Shown piece after piece: positions 11,885 to 23,900 of a DNA stretch of 64,000 bases (position 1 is its first letter; the number at the start of each line of letters is the position of its first letter). The notes beneath the pieces were generated by a model. It was not told where the DNA came from. It searched no databases and was given only the letters and a program-made list of their open reading frames with translations. The position numbers were made by a program, and so were the translations under genes. Source of the DNA: Lichenostomus cassidix (taxonomy: Eukaryota; Chordata; Aves; Passeriformes; Meliphagidae); the NCBI GenBank assembly GCA_008360975.2, contig CM039182.1, positions 45,582,491 through 45,646,490 on the forward strand, in the 5' to 3' direction.

Positions 11885-12378
11885 CATCATACAATGGTTT
11901 GGGTTGACAGGGACCTTAAAGATCATCTAGTTCCACTCCCCTGTCATGGGCAGGGACACCTTTCACTAGACCAGGTTACTCAAAGCCCCATCCAGCCCAG
12001 CTTTGAACATTGCAGGAATGGGGCATCCACAACTTCTCTGGGCAACCTGTTGCAGTGCCTCACGACCCTTACAGTAAAGAATATTTTCCTAATATCTAAT
12101 CTAAACCTACTCTCTTTCAGTTTGAAGCCATTTCCTCTTGTTGTGTCACAACAAGCACTTGTAGGCTCCCTTCAGGTACTGGAAGGCCATAGTTAGGGCA
12201 CTCCAAAGCCTTCTCCAGGCTGAATAATCCTAATTCTCTCAGCCTTTCCTCACAGGAGAGGTGCTTCATCCCTCTAATTATCTTGGTGGCCCTCATCCAA
12301 ACTCACTCCAACAGGTTCATGTCTTTCCTGCGCTGGAGATCACAGCACTGGATGCAATACTCCAGGTGGGGTAACTGT
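11885..12378 (-). mobile_element. CR1 LINE, 3' end, intergenic
   Basis: Reverse-oriented CR1 beginning catcatacaatggtttggg, followed by the 'gaccttaaagatcatctag' block, 'ctctgggcaacctgttgcag' and 'ctggatgcaatactccaggt'. It lacks a perfect terminal tail and is diverged from the copy at 10011, so the two are separate insertions. Confidence 0.92.
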
Positions 12379-14574
12379 TACCAGTCTTTTACCTGGGTCA
12401 GCCAAAAAGTTTATAAAATGCTGAAAAGTAACTGCCTCTATCAGCTCAGTATATGGAAAAAGTCTAACCTGTTGCAGGTGCCCCAGCTATGTTGTACCCT
12501 GATTGCACCTGAGGATGGAAGCAATGCTGACAGAGCTTGGGATTTGCCAGTATTAAGGAAAAGGCACACTGAAATTATGGATTTTGTCCATTAATTGTCC
12601 TCAAGGCCTGCAGAAGGAGACCAGATCTGTCATAGCAGAGATGCAGTATTAGTGAGCCACAGACAGAGGAAATGCTGATCATTGAATCTGTCCCACTACA
12701 AACAGGAAGAAGGGATGTAATGCTCTTCTCCCATGACACCAGTGAACACTTCAAAAGCCAGTATCACCTTCCATACCTAGACAAGCTGTGAAAGCAGAGC
12801 TCTGAAATCACACAGCTAAATGACTAACAGCCTAAGAAGCAGCAAGCTGGGAAAAGGCTGTTTGGAATATACAGAGGTAGGAGAGCTGCTGCACTTGGGC
12901 AGCTGTTTCCACCCAGGCACTTTCTGGAGCAGAGTAAATCCAAGGGAAAGCTGCCCTAATCCCACAGTTTGAGAGGGAAAAATGGGATCCATTGCAATCT
13001 GCATTCGTCAACATTGTATTTGTCTTACTGACTGCAGCCTGCAGTGCATTTTCATTAACTAATGGCCCTAAAAGCAGCAGTGATCAATATAGGATTAATA
13101 TGAGATTTTGAGCAGGCAGCTGTATTAGTGGCAAATCTAACCTAATTTCTATTTACTTCAGACAGAGTCAGGAACAAGTGACAAAATTCCATCAATTTTG
13201 GATGGATCAACTGGATCAACTCTTGAGACAGATAAAGCCTGGCTTCTTCCAAATCTGCCTTCAGTAAACACAAGACACAGAGGCAGTCTACATTCAACAC
13301 AGGAGACTCAGGATATGTTTACAGGAGGCCCTGCAGCATGCCCTCAGGGAAGGGCACCCAGGTCTGTCCTCAGCACTGAAAACAACATCCATGTGGCAAT
13401 CAAGGGACTGCAGAAAGACAGACCGTATTCACAAAAAGTTGTTCCTCAGCATAAGCAGCTCTACAGTAGTGTAAGCTGGCCTAAAAGACCTGGTGGGAGC
13501 TCTGCTATGCCTTGCTAGGTTGCACCTCTGTCTTCTGCTCTACCACATGGTACACACTGGCAGCATCACTTCTTCAGCTTCCGCAGCAAGCTGCACAGAA
13601 AAAGGTCTTACCAACACACAGCACAAAACACAAGTATTGTCACAAGTGATGCTGGCTGACAACTTTTAGGGGGATTTTGTATAACCCATCGAAGGTACTC
13701 ATGGCATCAGAAACAGTGTTGGAATTTGGTTGGGCCAAAACATGTTAAACCATGGGTTTTCTCATTCTTTTGTTTCCACAGTTCCTAGGTGTGGAAGTTG
13801 GAATGATTGTGCATGAATGGAATGACTGAGTGTTCAGGAAGGCTTGAGCTGCAGTAAAACCCTCAACTCCTGCTGATCTGGGTTCATGTCCCTACTCTGC
13901 ACTGTAAAGATCCCTGCACCTGGAAGTGCTTACCTTGGCTGCTTCTGCACACTTGTTAGTGAAGAGACCCCAGTAAAATGAAGCACAAAATCCAGAAGTG
14001 CATGTATTCAAGTACCAGCCACAAAGACAGCAATCCTTGAATGGCAATGGTTTAACAAGAGAGAACAGTGGAAAACATTGAATAGCCTCCCTTTCACTGA
14101 TACCTTTGCTTCTGCCAATGCAGGGGCCAAGGGCAGATGAGAGGCTGGGAAAAGATGAAGCCAACAACAGGCGCCAAAAAGCTGTCACACAGGACCAGAC
14201 TAAAAGGCATTTTGTTTCCTTTTCTGGCTGTGGCAATAACCAGGAGTAAGAAAATGAAAAGAATGAGATACATGTGTATCTGGCACAGTCTGAGCTTTCA
14301 CTACCAGTTATCTTCCCCACTGAGTGGACCAGCAACTTTCTGAGCTGCCAGCCAAACCCAAACTGCTGTGGCTGATCATCGTTCTGGAATCTGTCTGCTT
14401 TCAATTTCTCTAGCCCACCTTCAAAGATATTTGCTGTCTGTCTTGACAACCACTGTGGGAATGTACCATATGCTCATTATTTCTGTTTAAGCTTTCAATC
14501 CGTTCCTGTCAGTGTTGTCTGGCTTCAGCTGTCTCCTGTGCTTAGTGCTGTGTCAGTCTTAAAAAGGAGGAAAG

Positions 14575-14693
14575 GAGATAACAGACCATCCATGTCACAT
14601 CTGCAGCGTGCATTAGATTGTGATAAGGATTTTTGTGCTTGCTGTTGCCAACCTCCAAAGCTTCCACAAAGGATACCAGGGCGAAATGGGGAT
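14575..14693 (-). pseudogene. Decayed exon of a PDE1-type (PDE1C-like) cyclic nucleotide phosphodiesterase
   Basis: The minus strand reads SFVEALEVGNSKHKNPYHNL then MHAADVT, which is the PDE1 catalytic-domain segment with the metal-site His residues; HNLMHAADV and SKHKNPYHN point to PDE1C rather than PDE1A. It starts directly after a good acceptor (a T-rich tract ending tttttctcag) with ATCCCCATT (IPI), where known PDE1 exons begin (IPV). One base is missing about four codons in, shifting the frame, and similarity fades after CYLL with no donor and a TAA soon after. The retained acceptor means it came from genomic DNA, not from a retrocopied mRNA. No other PDE1 exon was seen nearby. It is non-functional as read. 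Confidence 0.8.
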
Positions 14694-16783
14694 CTGAGAA
14701 AAACAGCACACAATTACAAACAAAACAGTCACCTTTCATGGCTAGTATTTGGAGGGGAGCATTTGGATCAGGGGCCCCAAAGAGCAGTGTCTACTTCAGA
14801 AATAATTAACAGCTGCACCTGGGGTCTCAAGCTTCTCTCTTCTCCCCTCACAACCCACTGGAACAGATCTCTGCTTTACTACTCACGATCAATATTTTCT
14901 AAGGAAACAATTCTGAACAGTTATCTTCTTCAAACATGTCTCATTCAATCAGAAGAAGCAGGAGCCAGAGGTCTGCAAACCCTTCCAGCCAAAGTGAGCG
15001 AGGACTCTGGGGCAGTGGAAGTGTCAAAAGTGGTCAGAACAAGAGTATTTATTTGGGGAGAACAGTCAGGATCTGAGGGCAATGTTTCTGCCATACTAAG
15101 CCTCCTTAAAGTTGCAGAAGATATATCACATTTGTGTCTGCACACCTTCCTAACAATCCAAGCTCCCTTTTTTTTGTTTGCATGCTTGAGAGTCTTATCA
15201 ATCTCAGGAGAATGATACCATCATTCCCACGAGATCAAATGCAGTATTTTCCATGGGGAAGCCTGTTTGGAGCCTACATTATGGTGCCCTAATGCAATTA
15301 AATGTTCAACTCAAATAGCATTTGGTCCTGTTGACTGCAAAAAAAAAAAAAAGATTATTGTAACTTTCATGGGGAATTACTGCATTCATCTAGGATAAGA
15401 GCTTCGAAGAAAACCTACCGCAAACACGAAGTGAGATTGCCATCCAGAAGAAATTAGATACAAACCTCAGATCCATGCCAGGGTTTCATTTATGCTTTTC
15501 TTCAACAGAAATCCAAGGACATTTATTTTTTAGTCACATGCTTGTCTCCACTAATTCAGAGCTTTGTTCTTTTAGAAGCTGGGCTATACCTAACTAATAG
15601 AGGGGAGCTATCAGCTACCATGGGCACTGCTTAGCTCTGGTGTTACTTCCAGACATGAACTATTGTACTGCCCAGGGAAAGATTATCCATCTCTAGAAGT
15701 CTCACTGCACATAAGCTGAGAACTTTGCGTTATTGCTATGACTTGAAGAATGACTGACAAATTACAATGACTACAGCAATGACATCACAGCTAGTGGTTG
15801 CTAGTGGTTAAGCAAAGTCTTTGAGTAATAGAACTGTAGGACTGAGTTTTCATTGCTATTTGTTAGCTATGCATGGAGAAAGAAGATTCCATTAGGAAAA
15901 TCCTGAGACTTTTCTGAGAGCTGTTTCATAGCAGCTCTCACTTGCCTTTCTTTCTCATAAATACAAGCAGCGTGAACTGTGAAAACAACATAGATTATGT
16001 CAACTAGTTAGTTTTTCTAGACCAGACTGATATTGTCAGGTCTATATTTTTATTGCTTTAGCAGGAAAGAGCATTTCAAGCAGAAAAAAAAATCTAATGA
16101 TCTATTCAGAGAAGCCATAAACCACCATTATCCAGTAGTATCACCAAGATGCCTCTATAATGCATAATCCGTCACAGTAAGAGTGATGCCAGACTGCACT
16201 TTCCTGAGTGAATTGAAAACGAACCATAAACACTCACATGCATCTTTTGGGGGATATCTCATTACTGCAGGAGATAATGGCCAATATTGCATGCATTTTT
16301 CTTTCTTGAAATTATACTAAACAGTCAGTTACAGGCTAATACTAATAAGAAACCATTCCTTTGCCAGAACGATTGCTCCTTGTAGCTTATCCTGCGTTCC
16401 CTGCAGCATACTTTTTCTATAACAGCACTTCTGTTGAAGTGGAGAAACAATATGTGATTACATGCTGTATTGTTATAATTTGTGCCCCTGGGTACAGTGT
16501 TAGTGATGAGATTTTCTTTAAGCATTATTCTTTCATAGTTCTTCCAAAAAGATTATCTTCCTCAGATTTCCACAGAGAATCTTAATTATTAAGAGTAGAG
16601 CCTCTACCAAATGCTGTTGGTTCAAGCAGTCAGAATTGAATTATAGCAAAGGTTAAGAGGGAGCACGGTGTGAGTGCAGTAAGCTACAGCTTTTGATTTT
16701 TTTTTCTCACACTAAATTTGCCTGTGCTCTTGGACAAATCCTTGAACTGTCTTCTTTCTAGGGTATGCTAAGACAGGTTTGTA

Positions 16784-17160
16784 GACTCATAGAATCCTCC
16801 TCAAGGTTGAACGAGACCTTTAAGATCATCCAGTCCAGGTGTCCACCCAGCACTGCCACTGTAACCCCTAAACCACATCACCCAGAGCCAGAGGCCTTGG
16901 AAACACCCCAGAGATGATGACTCCACCACCTGCCTGGGCAGCCTATTCCAATGCCCGACCACCCTAACACTGACATTGTTTTTCTAACATGTAATCTGAA
17001 TCTCCCCGGTCTTAAGGCCATTTCCTCTTGTCCTCTCCCTGCAGGCCAGGCAGAGCAGTCCAGCCCCTAGTGGCTACACGCTCCTTTCAGGTGCTTGCAG
17101 ACAGCGATGAGGTTCTGCCGAGCCTCCTCTTCTTGGAGGTTTAGCCCCTTGAGGGGAGAA
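16784..17160 (-). mobile_element. CR1 LINE, 3' end, beside the AVL9 promoter
   Basis: Reverse-oriented CR1 of a different subfamily from the copies at 10011 and 11885. It starts with actcatagaatcctcctcaa and continues with 'agaccttta agatcatccagtcc', 'cctgcctgggcagcctattc' and 'aggccatttcctcttgtcct'. It ends just before the AVL9 CpG island. Confidence 0.88.
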
Positions 17161-17259
17161 GCCTTACCTTGACTTTTTCCTCAGTTTTAACCTTCAGCAA
17201 CCAACCTGACTATACTGTACTGAAACAAGCCCCAGGCTTCTCTTTGGGCTGCCATTACC

Positions 17260-17960
17260 CTGTACGAGCGGGACTCGCCGCCCGCGGAGGTCTTTCCCAC
17301 CCTCACTACTCCTGAGCTCCGCGCCCCGCGCTGTGGGGCGGGCGGAGGGCGGGAGCAGGGCGGCACCGCGGGCCGTGCCCGCCCTCCGGGCCGGGCGGTG
17401 CGGAAGCGCAGGCGGCCGGGGCTGCGTCCCCGCCGGACCCCGGGGGGCGGAGCGAGAGCCCGGGCACGGCGGCATCCTCCGGCGCGGCCATCGCCGGGCT
17501 GCTCCATGGAGAAGCGGGGCCCGGTGCTGCACATCGTGGTGGTGGGCTTCCACCACAAGAAGGGCTGCCAGGTGAGGGGGCGCGGGTGGCCCTCGACTCC
17601 CGCCTCTCCTCTCCTCTCCGCTCCTGCTCTTCCTCCCGGCCCTCCCCCGGTCCCCTCCCCCGCTCCGAGCGGCGCCTGCCCGGCTGCGGGAGCGGCTGCG
17701 GGAGGGGCGCGTCCGGCGGGGCCGGGGGGCTTCGCTCCGCTCAGGGAGCGGCTAAGGAGGGGCTGGGAGCCGGCCAGGCCCCGCTTGGCCGCGGCCTCCC
17801 CCGGCCGGGGGATGCCTGGCTGGGCCGTGACTCGGCTGGCCGCGGGCAGTTCGTGGTCATGGAGCTGCCTCCATTCCCGCCCCGCCTCGGCGCTCCCGGG
17901 AGCGGGGCGGAGCGAGGGCCGGCGGGGTGAGCTCCCGGGAATGAGGGGCCAAGGCACGCC
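17260..17960 (+). promoter_or_regulatory. AVL9: AVL9 CpG island promoter
   Basis: About 700 bp of very GC- and CpG-rich sequence covering the AVL9 start codon and the first 400 nt of intron 1. Several GC boxes (gggcgg) lie at about 17336-17370, some 140-170 nt before the ATG, and no TATA box is seen. The long open frames on both strands here reflect lack of stop codons in GC-rich DNA, not extra genes. Confidence 0.85.
17506..17571 (+). CDS. AVL9: AVL9 coding exon 1
   Basis: Residues 1-22: [20 protein letters not shown] then CQ, donor GTGAGG. The start lies in CTCCATGG. The frame stays open upstream without another ATG in the exon, so this ATG is the natural choice. The N-terminus is several residues shorter than human, which has extra residues between MEK and RGPVLHIV. 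Confidence 0.95.
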
Positions 17961-20900
17961 GTGCCGCTGTATCCGCTTCGAGTCGGGCGTGCTTAATGCG
18001 TTCAGACAGAGAATTCCGAGGAAAAACCCCCTAATGGTGTTTTAATGTACCTTCCCCTCTCCCTGCCGGCCCCGCTTTGAGTACTCACAGGTACATCTTG
18101 GACCAAACAGCCCAGGGTACAAGCTCACCCTGGATTTAAGTTTTCTTGGCCTGTCTCTTCTTCCCTGCCTTTATAAATGCTTGACTGCTTCGTGTGGCCT
18201 GTAAGGTAGAAGGATTTTATGTCATGTATTTCATGGCTGTTTTATGCTCTGGTTGTTTTAATTCTTTTTTAACCCTTGAAGCAGGAGGTGCAGTTGCCCA
18301 GCTGGGCTGCCCACGCAGTTGCTTTGCTGTGACAAGGGCAGATAGACATAATGTTGGATTCCCAGTGAGTCTTTTCCCATAGCGAGTTCTTGGCCTTTAT
18401 AAAAATTGCCAAGACACTAATGAACGTGATGGTTTGTGTTATACAAGAGTTGATCTGACATAAACACATTCCATACAAGGTAGCTGAGAATTAAATTATT
18501 GCTTCAGCAAAAAAAAAAAAAAAAGCTCAAGTCTTCAGAGGCTGAGGTGCAATAACTCATTTTCTGAAAGACGTCCATGGTTTTCTAATGCATCCTTTCT
18601 CCTCAGGGTGTCTGGGGGCTGTTCACATATGGATGTTCACAGGATCAGTTCCTGTGAAGTAATTAGATCATCTGGGTTGTGAGGTTTGTGATATTTATCA
18701 GGTACTTTCTTGTCAAACACTGTTAGAAGGTGAGCCTTAGTTGGGTATCTGTAGGAGGAAGAGCATATTTTTGCCCTTTGCTTGTTGTTGGCCTCTTGGG
18801 AAAGACCTAGGCTTTTGTTTCTTCTGTTCTTCTGGAGTGTGTGTCTATTTATTTTCTTGTACATTTAGCAGTGCTGATGCAACGGGGAAAAACAAAGGAA
18901 CAAAAAAACTGAGCAACCCCCCAAACGATAAATCAGTAGCAGTGAATTTTATTTTGTTGCCGGTAAAATGTTTGTGGAAGTACATTTTGAAGTGTTGTCA
19001 AAAATTAGGTCGGTATACCTCTGACCTGAAGTTTTCTTTATTGCAGAAAATGACCTGGAGAAGCTGGAGAGGAAGGCAATTTGGGAAGGGGACAGGGTAG
19101 CTCTGTCAGAGGGAGGAGAATTGCAGGGATAGAATGACAGTCGGTAGAACCACAAGCAGCCAGGCTTCCTAAGGGAAAGCTAAATCTAATTTTAAATGTA
19201 TCCTACCTCTGACTTAGCAGATTTTTTTTACTGAACTATAGAAAATGTTTCCTAAAAGAACTGGAGGCAAGGAGCTGCACAGCTATAGCCTAATGAGTTT
19301 GACATCAGTAGTATGTAAGATGCTAGAGAATTTTTGAAGGAAGGAATTAATTAACAACATGAAACTAAGTAGACTGAGTCCTGTGTGCATTTGCTGAAGA
19401 TAGATCATGCCTGACTGACCTGCATCTTTTGCAAGAATAATTGATTGAATTCCTTTCTCTGTGAAAGAAATGGAGTCACTCTAATCTGCTGGGAACTTGC
19501 TAACAGATCACACTTACTTTTAAGGTGGAGATACAGGAGAATTAGTGCAAGAGCCGGTACTTGGGTAAAGAGTAGTATGAAGGAGAGGAAGCAGAAACAG
19601 ATTTGAGTCAGAAGAGGAACTATTGGTTTGAAAGGTACTTGCAAGAAGTGTTTCTCAAGATTGAAAGTAGTGCTGGTATTGTTTACACCGTGAAATTGAT
19701 CTATGATAAGCAAACTCGAGGAATCAGTGTTTCAAAGGAAAACTGGAAAGTCCTGCAAGAGCTGGATGTTAAGGAATGCTGGAGTGATGGAAATGGAGTG
19801 CATTATGAAGTTGTGCAATAGGAATGAATAATAGCAGTATAAGCTTTGGAATTGACCTGAGGAAACATCTGGAAGAGGAATGAGACCACAAGTGATCAAG
19901 GCTAAGTAACCAAAGTAGTGTGATTTGAGGGCAAGAATGACAATGAATGTAATCCTATCGTGTGATAATGTGTTTGTGATGCATATAAATTCTGATCTAC
20001 TTTTCAGAAAAAGGGATTTGGATTCTCTCTTCCAGAACTGGACGAGATAGTCCCTGAGCAGTCTGTATTCGAGGAGAGTGTAGAGGAGCTTCCTTAGGTA
20101 GGCTAACAAAGTGGATTTTGAGGCTGTATTCACTTCTGTAAGTACAGGAGCATTCTTCCCTTTTCCTCTCCTGCCTCTTCACAACTGGAAAGCAGAGGCA
20201 GTTGTGTGGTAAGCAGAAATGGGGAAGTGAGGTGACCAAAAAGCAAGCCTTGTTTTGGTGGGTTGCTTTTGAGGTAGCTGTTTCACAGGTTCTGTTTGCC
20301 AGCTGGACAGCTGCAGAGGACAGATACACAAGGAGAAGAGCAGTGAGGACGAATCACCTTCCTTGACCTACTGGCCATATTCCTTTTGATGCAGCCCAGG
20401 TTGTGGTTTGCTTTCTGGACTGCAGGTGCACATTGCCAGCTCATGCTGTATTTTTTGTCAGCCATCATCCCCAAGTCCTCCAAAGGGCTGATCTCAATGA
20501 CCTTTAAATTATTAATAATGGCCTTTGAAGTATTCATTGAAACACTGTGTTACATGTAGTTGTATTCCAAGAAACTGTTCAAAAGTGAAAAATGAGGAGG
20601 AAAAACCAGCCATTTAATATAAGTGAGTCTTGTCACAAGAACCGGTTGACATGAACTTCCTGAGGATGTGTTGCAGACTGCATATCTGAAACTGTGAAGT
20701 GCAGAAAAGCAAAGGTCCACAGCAGTGCTCAAATGGACATCACTCAGAGTGAATTTGGAAAGCTTAAGATTGAGAGATTATAGAGCTAGGCTGCCTATCC
20801 TAACAAGAATTGACCTGGTTTGCCTGAGAAGGCTCCTTTTAGTTTCTGTTCCCACCTCTTTTCTCTGTAGTCTTACTAGGAAATGCACATGGAGTTGGGA

Positions 20901-23900
20901 TTTTCTATGGATTTCTTGAAGCTGGGTCTTTCATTACCTGCCTTTGATCCTGAAGCTTCATCACTCGAAATGTACAGCTCTTCCTGTTGATTAACTTACA
21001 GGATAAGAAACGTGTAACGTACAAAGACTTTGATGTGCAGTTTGGAAATGTATAGGAATATCTTTTTCTTTCATAGAACTTGAAACACAATCCACATGCA
21101 TTCATTTTTGAAAGAGAAGAGTCAGAGAATCTGTTTTTCTGTGCCTTTGGATTGGGAACATGAGAGCCACAATTGTTCCTCATGCTCCTTTCAAGGGCCA
21201 GCTGTTTAACTGGGGGTCTTTTTGCTGGAATATGAGACAAAGTGGAGTTTTACCATATATACATTGTTTAGTCTGGGGATCCAGTTTCCCAGGCAAATGT
21301 TAAATGCTTGGGAGTTGCCACTCACTGTGCTGAAGACTTTGTGTTATCTGAAAACTAAAGCACAAAAAGTTGTGAACACATTGGGAGTTTTCTCTTGCAA
21401 ATGTGGAGTAAACTTTTGGAGAATCTGCAGGCTTTTGTCTACATGAACAGATTGTCTTCCTTTTTTTTGAGCCCCTTAGTTACTGAGTTGAGCCCTGAGT
21501 TGAACTGTGAATCCAAGGAGATACGCAAAAAGTGCTGGTTGCTGTTTCTGTTTGCCAAAGATTGGAGGTAGTTATGGCAGAGTGTCCAGAGAATGGTAGG
21601 AGAAGCTTGGCTGCAAACTGCTAGGTCCACCCAGTATTTGACACAATTTCAACAGGCCCATTAAGGAAGGGAACAGCAATTGACAGGAAGCAGGCATGGT
21701 GACTGGTTTCTTGGCTTTGTAGGTGCTGGCTGACTTATTACAGGAACCCTCATTAAGTAGTAAATGTCCTGCAGTGGGCAGAGCTCATGGGCAGTATGCA
21801 TTCAATCATGATTTTCATGCATCTGAAATGAAACGACAAAAATTAAAAATTCCTTTTTTTGATCCCTCTTTGCTATGGATCAGAGGAGTGGCTTCAGACA
21901 AAAGTAACAGCAAACACATCATTTCTTCATGTGTGGTTGCTCAGACTCTTGTCCATTAATGTAAAACACACAGTTTTGATGCAGTAGGAGTTTCTACACA
22001 CTTCTCAGGCTCTGCAGGACTCAAAGCAGAAAAACATTGGGGCACGAAGTGGCAATGAAGGAAATCTGCCACAGAGATGATCTGATGTATTTTGGAGTAT
22101 CTGTAGCTGCTCGACTTATTACTTACTGTAACAGGTTACTGGTCCTGCACCCTGGCTCTTATGTTCTGTTGATCTGTTTCAGTATAAGGTAGTAAGACTT
22201 GGAGTTCAGGGCTATTTGTGCCTTTCTTCTGGGGCAGCTGATAACAAATTCCTCAGTAGTTTTGAAGAACTCTAGTGGTGAGTGACTAGTGATTTCAGAG
22301 CAAATAAAAAATAAGGGTTTTTTTTCAGAATCATGAAACACTTTCTGTCCTGACAAGTGAGTGATAAAACAATTTGCCTTACAGCACTTTAATTTTTGAA
22401 TGCTTTAACTAGTGTGGATGGTCCTTACCTACCTTTTAATAGAAGATTTTAGCAGAAATGTAACCTGAACAGACCTTGACTAGCAGATGCAAGTGTTGTT
22501 GAAAATACAGGGAAATACCTTTGCTTTATGGTGGAGGTAGAAGACTGAAAGTCTTGTGGTGCAGCTCTCCACTAGTGATCATGTGTGCCGTGACCCTCAC
22601 TTGAGCGGTGTCTCCAGGCTTTATTTACATGGGGAAGCAGAGAGATAATAGTCTCTGAGGGTGTAGGAAGGCTTAAAATATCACAAGTACTCTAAAAATA
22701 ATTCATTTGAAAGCAAAGTTAAAATGAGAACTGATGTATTTGTAAAGGAGGGGATGGAGAAATTTCACTAAAGCTGAAAAAACTTGCTGGTAGGAGAGCT
22801 AAGCACAAGTCCCTGTAAACCCTGAGGACATACATGGTCCTTTTGCTGCTGCAGTGCCTGACCTGCTGCAACAATCCCTGCCTTCTGATGCTGCTTCAAG
22901 GCTAAGTACATCTGAGTGAACTCAGGCTCTGTGTCACCGCCAGTCAGGCCACACAGAATCTCACTTCATTTGGGGCAAGGCCCAGATTTTCTGTGCTCGG
23001 TGTCCTGAGCAGTTCTGCACATCACCGTTGACCTTGTGCAGCAGGTGACCATTGTCTTACGTATCCTCTTAAGAGCTTAAAATTATTCCACATTACTCTT
23101 GGCTCTCTTTAACATACGTATTTCTTACTGTATTGTGGAAAAAAATTAAATTGTAAATGGTAGGGAAGGTGAGGAACTGCTGTGTGTGTCCTGGAATGCT
23201 CACACTGCTGGTCAGTTTTGTTTGCCTGGGATCTTTGACCTGTAAATAACAGCAGTGTTTCTTGACCCACTTCTCTGTTCTTCCGTGGAAGATGACATTT
23301 CAAACTCCCACAGACATGGGAATGGATTACAGTAAGTACCAAAAGGCATATTTCCATGGAATCCCAAAGTTTGCTATAAGGATATTCAAGGTACTGAACT
23401 TGATAATGTAAATATGATGCCTGCTTTCTCCGAAGTAGTGTCTGAGTGCTTGTCTGTATGAGACTGTTTTTGTGTGGACTGTGCTTGGAGACCAATCCCT
23501 TTGTCTTGCCTGACCAGAGGTTTTCTTCCTGGCATGCAAAGGAAACCTAGGATCAAGAATGAAACAGCTGATACCCAGTTTAAGAGGAGAGCCTGAATAT
23601 GATCTTTGAGAGGGAATAATGTCCTTTAATTTTCCCCTTCCTGAGTTGTGTATCTGATCTTCATCATTTGAGAGCTTCAAGCATGTGAGCTCTAGAAGAT
23701 GCTGGTTGTGATCTGCTGAAATCAACACCTGACATGGCCTGAGCAATCCATGCATATGGCCTTTTTGACTTGTGCCTAGGAATCGTGTCTTTGAGCAGAA
23801 ATGTTGGCAACTTAGGCTTGACTTTGCAGAATTAGGAGATGCGTAAGGGAATGAGCATGGTGAGTCTGCACTTTCTATCAACTCTTGAGAGCTGCCTACA

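Larger units (their letters stand above)
11661..16783. other. Intergenic region between LZTFL1 and AVL9
   Basis: About 5 kb without an intact gene. It holds a CR1 copy at 11885-12378 and a PDE1-like exon relic at 14575-14693. The open frames at 13892-14449 (minus) and 14538-15215 (plus) match no family I know, and the latter overlaps the relic in antisense. I looked for LSM5, which flanks AVL9 in human, and did not see it, although its short exons could escape the eye. Confidence 0.6.

Noticed and set aside
13892..14449. 185-codon open frame on minus between the genes
   Set aside because: No family resemblance and low-complexity Ser/Cys/Phe composition. I checked it for other PDE1 exons because of the nearby relic and found none.
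14538..15215. 225-codon open frame on plus between the genes
   Set aside because: It overlaps the PDE1-like exon relic in antisense, so at least its first part is a shadow; the remainder matches nothing known and lacks supporting exons.
11530..17505. LSM5, expected from human gene order upstream of AVL9
   Set aside because: No stretch resembling its conserved Sm motifs was seen on the minus strand, though its short exons make this a weak negative.
17187..18045. Long open frames on both strands over the AVL9 CpG island (up to 256 codons on minus)
   Set aside because: They lie in GC-rich sequence where stop codons are rare, consist of Arg/Ala/Gly/Pro runs, and overlap the real AVL9 exon 1.
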